This document shows, in pieces, positions 43,925 through 54,930 of a stretch of DNA of 64,000 bases. This DNA is from Blepharisma stoltei (lineage: Eukaryota > Ciliophora > Heterotrichea > Heterotrichida > Blepharismidae): NCBI GenBank assembly GCA_914767885.1, contig CAJZBQ010000021.1, positions 868,001 through 932,000 on the forward strand, read 5' to 3'. Below the pieces are notes generated by a model. It ran no database searches, was not told where the DNA came from, and was given only the letters and a program-made list of their open reading frames with translations. A program made the position numbers and the translations under genes. Each line of letters starts with the position of its first letter. Within the stretch, counting starts at the first letter, position 1.

Positions 43925-45304
43925 TTAAAGTCTTGGAAGGTTTAAACTATTTTTCTCACAATTAAAAATGGAATGTATGAGTTAGGGGTCTCGTCCCCTA
44001 TGCTCGTCCTAGTGAGGGAAGTTCAACCTTTCTGAAGGAAATTAGCGTTGGGGCTGCTCCGGCAGCCCCAAGTGTGTGCTTGAATCACATTCAAGACATG
44101 AAGAGAGACTCGTCCGGGCCATAGGCAACTGTAACGGTTCGACGGTTAGGCCGATTCCACCTACCTTTGTTCAGAGCTGTTAGCTATTGGATGGAATTCA
44201 TGAAGGAAGAGCTTGTTTAGATTGATCCTAAGCTAAGTGGGGGTCTACAAAGAGTTATCGTAATCTTAATCTTAATCTCAAACTATTTTCTTTGTAATCT
44301 TGAAAGCATTCCTGCATCTTTGAATTTCCAATTTCGCACAAAGTTTCTGGGTTTCATTTGATTTTTTCTTGTGACTTTTTAATCATCTTTGCTGTAATTG
44401 CTCCTCTGAAATCCTCTCTACTAATAACTTTCATTGCCAAATTAAATTCCATGATTAAGCAATCCCTAAAGCAAATAGACTTCCCCATTTGGAAAGCTTC
44501 AAATGAGATTCTTAATGCTAATGGGCAGTTTTCTCTAAGCTTTTTAAGTGTTTTTAGACTTCAAGCTGTGTTTAAAAGGCTTAGCTTTGATATAATTAGC
44601 TCAATCCTGCCATTCGTATCAAAGCAGTATTTCAATTGGTTCATAACAGGAAGAATTTTTGATAAAGTTTCTGGAGGGTTTACGTGAAATTTATCCAAGG
44701 TTTTAATTAAATTTCCATTGCACATCTCAGCCCTAACCAGTTCAATATTAGCTTCAATAAAGTAATTGGCAAAGCCAAATAAATAGCAATCAACCCCATT
44801 GAGAATTTCTCCTGTTAGTGATAAATACAATCCTAACTCGGGAGGGTTTGTATTAGCAAAGTAATGAGAAGCCCCTACAATAGGTATTAACCCAATAGGG
44901 CATTCAGGCATTGCCCAACGTGTATTTGGAGTAGCCACTTTTATAGAGCAGCTTCAAGCAATTCCAGCTCCACCTCCAAAAGTGATTCCGTCCATTATTG
45001 CAACTCTAATCGTTTTCATTTGCTTTAGGAAATAAATTAGATTAAATTGAGTAGTAAATACTTCTTCTGGGCTATCGGTTTGATTTGCTAAAGCAATAAT
45101 ATCTCCTCCTGAACTAAAAGCTCTTCCTTCCCCTGAAAATACCATATGCTTTTTCTCATTAGAAGCTTGATGAGCTAAATCAAATATAAAGCGATACATT
45201 TCAAGCGATATAGAATTCAATGATGATGGACGATTAAGTGTAATAAAGTATGCATCGTTTCTTTCAAATCAGGATACCGAAGAGAATGCTTTTTCTCTTT
45301 TCAT
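43925..45304 (-). CDS. 3-hydroxyisobutyryl-CoA hydrolase-like (ECH/HIBCH) protein
   Basis: 347 aa after removal of IES 43948-44283, which lies eight codons before the stop. Crotonase fold: FITLNRPSSLNSIS, the oxyanion-hole motif AFSSGGDI, GITFGGGAGIAW (Trp by TGA), and AMPECPIGLIPIVGAS. The family's catalytic Glu (in MPE) is kept, but the Asp normally found in LFPDVGG is Ile, so hydrolase activity is uncertain. HIBCH acts in valine breakdown. The C-terminus after excision is ...NLPRL, faintly like a peroxisomal PTS1; no clear mitochondrial presequence is seen. Confidence 0.85.
43948..44283 (+). mobile_element. retroposon-type IES at the 3' end of the HIBCH-like gene
   Basis: 336 bp; body 43954-44279 flanked by AAACTATTTT (43944-43953 and 44280-44289) containing a TA. 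Plus orientation, tail TAATCTTAATCTTAATCT at the right. GC-rich, with a hairpin GGGGCTGCTCCGGCAGCCCC near 44050. GGTTCGACGGTTA (about 44139) is a possible B-box-like string. Unexcised, it would extend the protein by Arg/Leu repeats read from the tail. Confidence 0.8.
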
Positions 45305-45545
45305 TTATACGTAGTTATGTTGTCTAAAATTGCATTAAAAAATAGGTTCATTGTAAAGATTTTAATCATGCTAGTAATTGCTGATATATTTTTAGCTATG
45401 GAAAAAGTAACCGAGGTAATAAAAAGGTAAATGAAGCTATTTTAGAAGTAAAGGAGCAGCTTGAATGGCTAAGGTAAAGTACTTATAAATTTATAGATGG
45501 TATCTTCTTTTAGTTTTAAAACTAAAACTACTGTTTTATTTAAAT
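45305..45545. other. short spacer with a possible small membrane peptide ORF
   Basis: Between divergent HIBCH-like and F-BAR genes. An ATG at about 45319 opens a 37-codon frame (MLSKIALKNRFIVKILIMLV...) with one hydrophobic segment; just beyond its stop, another frame reads VNEAILEVKEQLEWLR. They could be joined by a splice or frame event that I could not place. Low confidence. Confidence 0.25.
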
Positions 45546-47504
45546 ATGAGTTTTTCAGAGAGTCTTCATGATAAGTTTGATATAGTTCATAAGCATGCTT
45601 TAGAAGGTCGAAAAGGTGGAGAAGAATTTATTCAGCTGCTAAGAGAAAGAGTGCTTTTAGAGGAAGCTTATTCAAAAGGATTAGACAGACTTGGCACTCA
45701 CCCATTTCGAGTCGCTACAAAAGGAACATTATCGGGCGAGACTGGGAAAAATTCACTTTTATTTTACCACCTAATTTTTATGACATAAAATGACGGTAAA
45801 AACCATTTAGACTTTTTTAGGGTGGAAAAAAATACCAGTAAGATAAAAGATGGTGGAAAAAAACGACAGTGAATTTTTTCTGCCTCGCTCACATTATCCC
45901 ATGCCATAGAAGCCATGAAAGGAGACTGCTTAAATCGAGCTTCACAGTCAAAATCATATATTGATAATGTCACCAGTGACCTTATTGACCCTTTGAAGGA
46001 CTTATTAAACACTCAAAGATTATCAATTAAAAAAATGAGCACAGAAGGAAAAAGACTTGAAAAGGAAAAGCTCCTAATGCAAGATAAAATCGAAAAATCA
46101 CATAGCAAATACATTAAAGCTTGCGCCGAATGTGAGCAGCTGACAGTTCAATTAGACCAGCCTTCTTCTATCACAAGAAGTGGGAAATTAATACAGAAAT
46201 TATACACAGCTAAGCAAGAACTTGATTCTAGCTTAATTCAGCACGTGGAATCAATAGATTCTTTCAATGAATTTTATCCAAAATACTGTGATACAATGGC
46301 AATGGTACTAGAAGTTTATCAAAATCAAGAAGAACAAAGACTTGAGTCAATGAAAGATGCTTTAAGAAAATTAGTTGTATATGAGGCTTCGTATATAAGA
46401 AACATCCAATATGATATAGACTCACTTGCTAAAGCTATGGAAAGTATCAATCCAATAGTTGACTTAAAAGAATTTATTGATGACAATGTGTCAGAGAACC
46501 CAAAAGCTTTTAAATATGTTTTTCAGCCATATGAAAGCAACCATCCTTCATTTAAAGGAGGTGACAGTAGGATGTTTTCTATCAAAAACCCATTCATAGA
46601 GCTTTCAGCTGAAACTAAAGAACTTTATAAGCAAGAAATTGAAGAAATTATTTCTAAATCATGAGCAGGGGATGCTAATAAAAGTGATCTGCAAAGATTT
46701 GGAGATATAATTAAATATCCAGTATGCAGAGAGACATTTTGCAATAGCATAAGTCAAAGGAAAACTCCAAACACAACTTCTTTATCTGAGCCTGGATTTA
46801 TTCAAATGGGTGAATTAATGCTACTGACACTTAATGAGTGTAAAAATTATGACGATATCAAAAGTGTTAGGAGCATTATTTATCTTTCGCAATCATTTCA
46901 TAAAGATACAGAAGGCCCAGCTTACCAATGAGAATACTTGCAGACCTTAATTAAATCACATTCAGTGTGATCAAGTATGGAATTTTGGGAAAGAATCATT
47001 CAGAGTTCAATTGATGAGGATATTAAAAATTATGAAGATTATGGGATTGTTGATGGAGGAGAAAACGAAGAAGAAACTGGCGAGAGACTGAAAAATATCG
47101 TTTTTTGCCAATTGGGAGCGTTTGGACATATAATGGTTGGGTTTGAAGTAGATACAATGTATGCAGCTGAGCTTGTGTCAAAATATGCTTGCAGGTATCA
47201 ATTACCAAGTAGAGATATAGATACATTAATGGCAACTATCGATAAAGATTATAAACGCCAGGATGATGCATTTGAAGAGCCAGCTCATGAAGTGCTGCGA
47301 GGTGTTCCAGATTGATTACAAGAACTTGAAATGCCAGTCTCGATGAAAAGGACAAATAATTTGATACTAAGTGAAGGTTCAAAGAAACCAACTGTAGAAA
47401 CTCAATTAACAGAACAAGTTTCGCAGGACAATAAAGAAATCGAAGTAATAGGCAAATCAAGTGCAGAAAATGAAATAGTAGAGAAGATTGAAGAAAAGGA
47501 ATAA
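45546..47504 (+). CDS. F-BAR domain protein
   Basis: 597 aa after excision of a 165-bp IES (45730-45894), joining KGTLSHAIEAMKGDCLNRAS. Residues ~1-240 are an F-BAR/FCH domain (FIQLLRERVLLEEAYSKGL, LIDPLKDLLNTQ, long helices). The remainder includes a conserved-looking helical module (CQLGAFGHIMVGFEVDTMYA, ACRYQLPSRDIDTLMATID) that reminds me of the KIAA0513/SBF2-type region, unverified, and a disordered acidic tail. F-BAR proteins bend membranes during endocytosis. TGA Trp at 46662 and several later sites. Confidence 0.85.
45730..45894. mobile_element. 165-bp IES with a distinct imperfect terminal inverted repeat
   Basis: TA-bounded, also flanked by an 8-bp direct repeat ACATTATC. The ends are inverted copies around GGGCGAGACTGGGAAAAATT and TGAGCGAGGCAGAAAAAATT, followed on each side by TCACT and a TTTACCACC/TTTCCACC segment. 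It is unlike families I-III. Excision restores the F-BAR reading frame. Confidence 0.82.
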
Positions 47505-48968
47505 TAAAAGTTGGCATTGATAAAACATAATCTATTAAAATAAGTGCTGTCCTTAAAAAATAATAGTAGGTAAGTATTTTAGGGTAGTTTTTCGCTTCAT
47601 TAAAGCGACAGAAATTTTTTAACAAAAATTCCATAAAAAAAGGTCGTAAAATAAAACTTAAATTTCATCACAATCAGCATGAAAACACTATATAAAGAGT
47701 TTTAATCGATATTGTCTATATCAATTAAATTTGATTTTTTCTTAAATATTTATTAAATAGTAAGCACCATAAAACTTAAAAATGCTGAAATCAGGCAGCT
47801 ATAAGCACACTATAGGCTAATCTTAGGTTTCATGCCATTTGATTGGAACATTTTAACAGTAAGAGAGATGACTGTGACATTTTACAGAAACATTTTGATA
47901 GCAGACATTTGCAAGTAAGCCATTTAACTATGAAATATTCTCCTTATGATAATTTTTCAGGTAAAGTTATAAGTATTTAATATTAAGAGGAAAAAGGGTA
48001 GAGGAACCTTAAGAGGAAACACGCTAAGAGGGCTTATTCAGCAAGTTTCTTAGGGCAAATATCATCTGGGAAAAGAATACATGCTAATATCCCTCAAGGA
48101 GAAAGTGTACTTTCAAAATTCCAAGGAAGTGCCATATTATCAAAAGGTTCAGATCAAAAAAAATTTATGCTCTAAAGTCATCTAATTAAGCACATAATAT
48201 ATTATAAATGTTGCAAAAATTATCTAGATAGATCTGGTGCATCAGCTTTCAAAGTTTTTATTAAGCAATTACATTACTCAAAATAAATACCCAATTATTA
48301 CAACTAAACTTCGACCTTTGAAGTCATTTATTCGAACTTTATCTATTTGCGTTCTTGTGATTCGAAAAATGAAATTAAATATTAAAATTAAATTAGTTAC
48401 TAATTAATTCTGCATTTTTCAAAGACTGCTTAAATTAGAATTTTAGTAGAACCTATTAAGTTGCATTTCACAATTTAGCACCAGCTCAAAAATTTTTTTA
48501 TTACTCATAGCAAGTGTTTTATAAAATTCTATATTATTTTTCCTGCAGAACGTTGTTTCTCAACACTAAGTGCAAAAATAAATTATTATCAATTAATAAT
48601 CAAGTTATTTTCTATTAATTTCATCTTTATGATGCAGATAGGTATAACATTTATAACCATATTTATTCAATCAATTAATCAATATCAGAAAACCAAATAA
48701 TCAACAGGGGAAATTTAAACTTATTCTATTCTCATTTCCTTCTATTTCGATGCATTTTATTTTTTTTGTTGTCCAATCGTAAAGCAATTGAAGTAAAATC
48801 ATCCAAAGATATCAATAAAAGATGCAATATCATTTGTTGATATCTAAATCTATTTTTGAATTTTTTCATTCATTAGAGTAATGATTTTGAAATAAATCAA
48901 AAATTTATGAGTTGTCCGCTCAATTCATTTTTCAAAAACATTACGCACATAATGCTGATATAATAAAA
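47505..48968. other. 1.4-kb spacer with one coding-like patch
   Basis: Mostly AT-rich with no element recognised. About 48018-48174 reads HAKRAYSASFLGQISSGKR...KGSDQKKFML then TAA in one frame and looks coding. Upstream possible exons (ATG at 47832, MPFDWNILTVREMTV; ATG at 47930, MKYSPYDNFSGKV) could be linked by 15/16-nt introns such as GTAGAGGAACCTTAAG, but no consistent splice set was found. 48175-48968 appears empty. Confidence 0.3.
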
Positions 48969-50164
48969 ATGAAGGCCAATAATCTATCGGAATTTCTCTT
49001 GAGCAGAGAAACAGGATCTATTCCAAGCCATATCACAACACAGCGATTCCCAATGAGGTCATCATGGACTCCGAAAGTAATTTCTATTCAGTTAATCTTT
49101 CCTCATATGGACGTAACGAATTCTGTGATATGAATCAAAGGAAGAGAAAATTATACCATTTCACTTAATAAAAGTGGCAAGGCTGTCTACCGAACAATTT
49201 TGCCATTATCTCCTCCAATTATGCTTTCACAACCAAATGAGCATGTTTACAAGGTGTGTTTATCATCGAAAGGGGCTTTTCTTATTCTCAAACGCAACAA
49301 TGAAAGGTACTTGCAATTCTTCACAATTTCAGATGAAAGCTTGAAAAATGGGTCACTAACACGAGTAAGAGTCCTTGAAAAATTAGTTATTGAGTTTCGA
49401 AGTTACGAAGAAATCGACTACGAACGGCAGATATTATCAGTGAAAGTGGGAAATAGATATCAATTATGGAGTCTTGAGTCCGAGGAAATCATCTTGGATT
49501 ACCCACTTCCTCCAAGTACAAAAATAAGGTATTATAAGGGATACCTTATTCTTTGCAGCCAAGAAGAAAGAGGCCTGAAATTCACAGTAAGGAATATTGA
49601 CAACAGCGAGATGTACTTGGTAAGAATCATGGGAGGCAGCAACGTCTACCACTTTGAAGTATGCCGAAACTGACTTGTAGTCAGTATGAAAGAGCATCAT
49701 ATTCAGCTAATAAATCTCATAACCAAAGAAACTATGCTGCATTTATTAAATGTTTCCTATTTGAAGGGAAAAAAATTGCACTATTGACAAATTTCTTATT
49801 TCTTTCTTTCAGCTGATTACTGTATAAATGAATCAAGAAAGGCGATGTGACACAATATTATGAAATCGACTGTGAGGACGACAGTTTGCTGACTTTCAGC
49901 GATGGCTCTGCAGTCTTGATCTCTAATCCTGACATAGACTTTACATTGGGGTCTCCGAACAGCATGTATGTAGATATTGAAGGCATGCTTCTTGCTTTCA
50001 GTAATGACACAAGTGCGATAAGAGTATTAGATCTGAAGACCTCAAAAATTATAAACTCAATTGAAGTCAAAAAAAGAGGCGAAGTCACTTGTATTGGCCT
50101 TAATGATGAAACTCAGCAAATTTTCGTTGGTTTAAAATCTGGGAAGATCTGCTTGCTAGATTAA
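48969..50164 (+). CDS. beta-propeller (WD40-like) protein, with an apparent frame break
   Basis: The frame from ATG 48969 (MKANNLSEFLLSRETGS) runs through TGA Trp codons to about 49780. A second frame, offset by one base, continues to TAA at 50162 (GDVTQYYEIDCEDDS, GSAVLISNPDIDFTLG, IRVLDLKTSKIINSI, VFVGLKSGKICLLD-like blades). The switch occurs near a run of seven A (about 49774), so a missing A in the assembly, or a real frameshift, is likely. Repeated beta-rich blades suggest a WD40/beta-propeller scaffold; no specific orthologue recognised. Confidence 0.6.
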
Positions 50165-50287
50165 AACATTAGAGATGAATAGGCACTGAGCCCATATTGT
50201 TCTAAATTATAATTCTATGATGCAATTAATCTTAATTAGCATAGCTTTTTGAAAAATAATTAATCTTGTAGCCATTATAAATTTTAA

Positions 50288-50437
50288 ATGGGTTGTAATA
50301 TGTCTTGTCAAGACCGCAGCGAGACAGGAGCTGCAGGAGAAGTGCTGGTTGGTGGAAGCAAGGATAAAAAAGAGAAAGAAAAATATGAGAAAAGCGAAAA
50401 AAATACTGAATCGAAACGATTAATCAAAAAAACATAA
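50288..50437 (+). CDS. small MGC-start protein, 49 aa
   Basis: ATG-to-TAA frame starting MGCNMSCQDRSETGAAG, with Gly2 and Cys3/Cys7, a typical N-myristoylation plus palmitoylation context, then a Lys/Glu-rich hydrophilic tail (KDKKEKEKYEKSEKN). Unspliced. The composition is more coding-like than the surrounding spacer. It could be a small lipid-anchored adaptor or signalling peptide; no family recognised. Confidence 0.5.
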   Translation: MGCNMSCQDRSETGAAGEVLVGGSKDKKEKEKYEKSEKNTESKRLIKKT

Positions 50438-50492
50438 CTAAAAACGTAATTATGCCTAATATTAAGCTGTTTGTTTAGAAACGTACGCTAAG

Positions 50493-51020
50493 TTAGTTAA
50501 TGAGAATTCCTTCATATTTTTGTTGGAACCATTGCATAGCGTCTTCTCTGGTAACTTTCTGGCTCTTTCCCAGTCTTGAAGTGGCGTGGCGTCTATCTTT
50601 GACTCTGGAGCCACTGCGTGATAGGACAATGTAGAAATCCATTCCATAAATACCTGTGTTAGGGTCGTATTTTATGCCAAGATCAATGTGCTCTTGGACG
50701 CCAAAGCCAAAGTTTCCACTTTTTGAGAAGTTTTTCCTTTTAAGTTCGAATTCTCTGACCTTTAGGCCTCTTTCCAAGATATCTTCAGCTTTATCTCCTC
50801 TAACAGTGGTGTAGACTGCGATTTTTTCGTTACGACGGATTCCGAATGAGCGAATGGTATATCTAGCCCTTGAGAACACTGGTTTTTGGTCTGTAAGATC
50901 GGCCAAAACTTTTCCTGCTCTAGTGACTCTATCGCCGGCCTCACCAACACAAATATTGAGAACGAGCTTTTCAATTTTTATGTTTCTCATAGGGTTGTCC
51001 AGCTTCTCTCCCTTGACCAT
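50493..51020 (-). CDS. RPL11: 60S ribosomal protein L11 (uL5)
   Basis: 175 aa from [20 protein letters not shown]. Universal uL5 features: [72 protein letters not shown] and [13 protein letters not shown]. It binds 5S rRNA in the large subunit. Full length compared with yeast and human proteins. Divergent from RPS13 with 76 bp between starts. Confidence 0.96.
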   Translation of the reverse strand: MVKGEKLDNPMRNIKIEKLVLNICVGEAGDRVTRAGKVLADLTDQKPVFSRARYTIRSFGIRRNEKIAVYTTVRGDKAEDILERGLKVREFELKRKNFSKSGNFGFGVQEHIDLGIKYDPNTGIYGMDFYIVLSRSGSRVKDRRHATSRLGKSQKVTREDAMQWFQQKYEGILIN

Positions 51021-51096
51021 TTTATTATTTACCACTCATTTTCCTTCGCATGTGAGACATATAAGTGACTTAGAATTAGTTAATTAGATAAATTTA

Positions 51097-51552
51097 ATGG
51101 GGCGCATGCATTCGAAAGGTAAGGGGATAGCATCCTCTGCTCTCCCCTACAAAAGAGCAGCACCAAGCTGGTTGAAAGTGTCTTCGTCAGAAGTCAGCGA
51201 GCACATTGTCAAGCTAGCAAGAAAAGGTCTTTACCCATCACAGATCGGCGTAATTCTAAGAGACACTTCAGGAATCCCACAGGTCAAATCCGTTACTGGT
51301 GCTAAGATCCTCAGAATCCTCAAGAAGAACGGAATCGCTCCAGAAATCCCAGAGGACCTCTACCACTTGATCAAGAAAGCTGTGCAAGTTCGCAAGCATC
51401 TTGAAAAGTTCAGAAAGGACAAGGACAGCAAATTCAGGCTGATTTTGATCGAGTCAAGAATCCACAGACTTTCTCGCTATTATAAAAGGACAAAGAAGTT
51501 GCCAGCTAATTGGAGATACAACTCTTCCACAGCTTCGGCTTTAGTAAGCTAA
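51097..51552 (+). CDS. RPS13: 40S ribosomal protein S13 (uS15)
   Basis: 151 aa, the eukaryotic length. [60 protein letters not shown], and [19 protein letters not shown] are all diagnostic of S13e/uS15. Codon use is GC-richer than neighbouring genes, as expected for a highly expressed gene. Shares its short promoter region with RPL11. Confidence 0.97.
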   Translation: MGRMHSKGKGIASSALPYKRAAPSWLKVSSSEVSEHIVKLARKGLYPSQIGVILRDTSGIPQVKSVTGAKILRILKKNGIAPEIPEDLYHLIKKAVQVRKHLEKFRKDKDSKFRLILIESRIHRLSRYYKRTKKLPANWRYNSSTASALVS

Positions 51553-52373
51553 ACCATTTCTTTATGGAGTTAAGAATTATGTGTATAGTGCTAAACTTCG
51601 ATTAGTCAAAATCGAGAGGTATTTCTATATTTAAAATTGGATAATTTTTTATAAAACAATTTTGAGCTCTTCAAATCAAATGAACATTTTGCATAACTTT
51701 ACTAATTTACTCTCCGGAATATTTATTAAAACCATAAAGAGCTAAAAGAGAGTTGCGATGTAATCCCAAATTAAATCGATTTTATCAACCCTATTATATA
51801 AAATTAAGAAAAATAGGTAGTTTATATCATAATCAGGGTGAATTTAATTAAAAACTTTGTTTTGAATTACTAATGAGAAAATTTCTTACAGTTAAAACTG
51901 TGATTATAAAAACTAGCATTTGAAATAAAATTTAAATATTTGATTTATTTTTTATATAAAATTTCAGTTTAGAAATCTTTGATATAGATGGAAAGGAATG
52001 AAAATTGCTCATAAAAGCTTTTATGCTGCTTTAATACAAATAAATCACTAATTATAAATAAAAATGTAAATTGCTAATCAAAAATAACTTGGGGTAAGCT
52101 CATCATGAAGAAGTAAAATAATAATTGAATTTGCATATAAAGATATTGGGCCCTATCATTATGAATTCTTTAAAAATTGTTAAATATTAAATTGGATTTT
52201 ATGTAATATGTTTTAAAAATTTTACTTTTGAAATTTTATTTATACAAAATATAGTAATGCTGCTTAAATCGCCTTTCTGAGTGTTTTTTATAAGTTAACC
52301 CATAAAATAATTTATTTTCATTACGTCTTTTACATTTTTATTGATTACCAATATCTATTGAACTGATACAAAA
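51553..52373. other. 821-bp AT-rich spacer
   Basis: No gene, TIR element or retroposon recognised between RPS13 and the following kinase on the same strand. It should contain the RPS13 3' UTR and the kinase promoter. Confidence 0.4.
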
Positions 52374-53418
52374 ATGGCTGACAGGAGTGTGTCAATGGAA
52401 AACTTCACTCTTTTGAGTTGCATAGGCAAAGGCTCATACGGCAAAGTGCTGCTTGTGAGGAAGAAAGACACTGGCGAACTCCTAGCTATGAAAATGCTAA
52501 AAAAAGACTACATTGCAAGTCGTAACCAAATAGAGCACACAAGAACTGAAAGAAATGTCCTTGAAAAAGTCAATCACCCGTACATCGTTAAACTCAAGTA
52601 CGCTTTTCAGAACCCAAAAAAGTTATATTTCGTTCTTGAATATTGTCCAGGAGGCGAGCTTTTCTTTCACCTTTCCAGAGCACAGAGATTTGATGAAGCA
52701 AGAGCTTGCTTCTATGCATCTTGTATTGTACTCGCTCTTGAGCATCTTCATCGGCTGAATATTGTGTATAGAGAGTAATGTTTTATTTAGCTTAAAACCT
52801 GAAAATATTTTAATTGATGCAGAAGGCTATGCAAAAATAACAGACTTTGGCCTGTCTAAAGAAAATATTTCTGGAAACACAGGAGCCAACTCTTTTTGTG
52901 GGACTCCTGAGTACCTCGCACCAGAAGTGTTGAGGAAGGTTGGGCATGGGAAAGCTGTGGATTGGTGGAGTCTTGGAGCCTTAATTTATGAAATGCTTAC
53001 AGGTCTTCCTCCATTTTACACGAGGGATAGAGAAAAACTGTTTAACAGCATCTTAAATAGTGAACTTAATTTCCCAAGCTATATTTCACCAGCTGCAAGA
53101 GACTTGCTGCAGGGATTATTTATAAAAGACCCTTCTCAAAGACTTGGATCTGGCCCGACTGATAGCGAGGAAATAAAAAGTCATCCGTGGTTCGCAGCAG
53201 TAGACTGGGTGAAACTACTGAATAGAGAAAGTCCACCTTCATTTATACCTAATGTTGTAAGGGACCATGGGCTAAATAACTTCGAGGAGGAGTTCAAAAG
53301 ACTTCCAGCGGTTGACTCTGCAGGAGCTGAGGCGAAACTGCCGGCGCAAAGTCCCACTTATCAAGGGTTCAGCTATGTTGAATCCTCTGAAATGGAAGCT
53401 ATGGACCTTGAAAGCTAA
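52374..53418 (+). CDS. AGC-family serine/threonine kinase
   Basis: 342 aa after removal of the window's only 16-nt intron (52775-52790), which splits the Asp codon of YRDLKPEN. All kinase motifs are intact: GKGSYGKVLLV, AMKMLKKD, TERNVL, FVLEYCPGGELFFHL, DFGLSKEN, SFCGTPEYLAPEV, DWWSLGALIYEML, RLGSGP. The C-tail ends with YQGFSYV, an AGC hydrophobic motif with a phosphorylatable Ser. It resembles the S6K/SGK/Akt group without a PH domain. Likely activated by PDK1-type phosphorylation of the T-loop (known for the family). Confidence 0.93.
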
Positions 53419-53693
53419 ATTTTAACCATTTCATGGTTTTGACAAATCATTTATAATTTCTATACTCTTAGCTACAGCTTAAAAATGGAATATGAAAAGC
53501 TTGAGAATTCTGCCAGCAGATGAGGAGAAAGATAAAGCAATTATTGCTCTTTTTATATTTAGCTAGCTTTAGCTTTTTCAGAGCTTATAAACAATCAGTT
53601 TTTGTGAATTTACAATTCATATTCTTATTTTTTTTACCTTTTATTATTTAATAGTTGACATTTTATATTTCAATTTTTTAATTCTGAAATAAA

Positions 53694-54332
53694 ATGATTA
53701 AAAAAACACCCAGAGGAAGTAAACAAAACGCAATGAGAGTATCATTCAACCACCCAAAATCAAAAAGCTATGAGAGTTTCCAAAGTTTCAGTGGAAAATC
53801 ATATGATAAATCTGAGAATTTTGATACATACTTGATGAGCGATAACACTCAGAAGCGCTTGAGGTCTTTTTTAGAAGGAAAAAGTGAGCAAAGCTTAAAT
53901 TCTCCAAGAGGAACTACCAGCAGTTTCTATAACTCACATGCAAGAACTAACACTAATGATTCTCCACCCTTGAAAAAAACCTTCAAGTATACTAGAAAGG
54001 AGATTGAGCTCCCACAAGCCATTATGGTGAAATTAAACAGAAGACTTTGCCCACATACAGAAACTTATAAAATGAGAAGACTCAAAGGCCTAACTTTATT
54101 GACTCCTTCAAAATCGCAAAAAGGGACTCTTAGATTTAATCTTAACCAAAACTTAAAGACTGCAAAGAAAAAAGTAAATTATGAAGACCCACCAGAAGAG
54201 CATTTACTTTTGGGAAGTGAAAACTTGCTATCTAGCTTGTACTCGCAAAGTATCAGAATCCAAAAATACCTTAAAAATAAAAATTCTGATTCATATCAGG
54301 CTGATAAAAAGCTTTCTGTAATTTCTGAGTAA
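53694..54332 (+). CDS. hypothetical basic protein, 212 aa
   Basis: Complete frame, ATG to TAA, without TGA, intron or IES. Lys/Ser/Asn-rich (MIKKTPRGSKQNAMRVSF..., FKYTRKEIELPQAIMVKLNR). Probably disordered or cytoskeletal; no family recognised. A family II IES begins 9 bp after its stop codon. Confidence 0.65.
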   Translation: MIKKTPRGSKQNAMRVSFNHPKSKSYESFQSFSGKSYDKSENFDTYLMSDNTQKRLRSFLEGKSEQSLNSPRGTTSSFYNSHARTNTNDSPPLKKTFKYTRKEIELPQAIMVKLNRRLCPHTETYKMRRLKGLTLLTPSKSQKGTLRFNLNQNLKTAKKKVNYEDPPEEHLLLGSENLLSSLYSQSIRIQKYLKNKNSDSYQADKKLSVISE

Positions 54333-54340
54333 ATTTTATT

Positions 54341-54834
54341 TACTCCCCCATCCTTGATCGAACGACTCGCCATCGTTCGATCAAGGATGGGGGTTAAAAA
54401 AATTTTTTTTATGGGAAAAAAAAATTATATATATATTTTTTTATTACTTTTAAATAAGAGGTTTAAGAGTATTTAATAATTATTTTTACAGCAAAAAATT
54501 GAATTAATTTCATAAAAATTCTAATTTTTAATATTTTGATTTATTAGTTACCCCTTAAAACTGTATAAATTTTAATTGTTCCTTATTAAATTAATTTATT
54601 TTTTTTTTAAAATTTTAAAGAATCTCTATTTTATTAGATTATTGAGGTTTTAAGCCTAAGTTGATGGCTAAATCACTTCGTATGATTGATTCAAAAGCTT
54701 TCTATCGTCTCAAAATCTCTGAAAACAACTTCATTATGTGCATCTTCCCAAGCTTTTGATAACTAATATATATTTTTATATATATAAAAATTTGCATGAT
54801 ATGAAAATCGTTCGATCAAGGATGGGGGGGGAGT
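54341..54834 (+). mobile_element. family II MITE-like element, intergenic
   Basis: 494 bp, the same length as the copy at 33774-34267 and same orientation. Left tip TACTCCCCCATCCTTGATCG with the GATCGAACGA/TCGTTCGATC hairpin; right end CGTTCGATCAAGGATGGGG ending GAGTTA. Lies in the 3' flank of the 53694 gene, so excision is inferred from the family only. Confidence 0.88.
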
Positions 54835-54930
54835 TAGAATGATAACTCAACAACAATCAAAATTAGCCAAGTCATTTTATTCGTTATAATTCAAAGAATT
54901 ATAAAGGATATGAAATAAATTAAGATTAAA

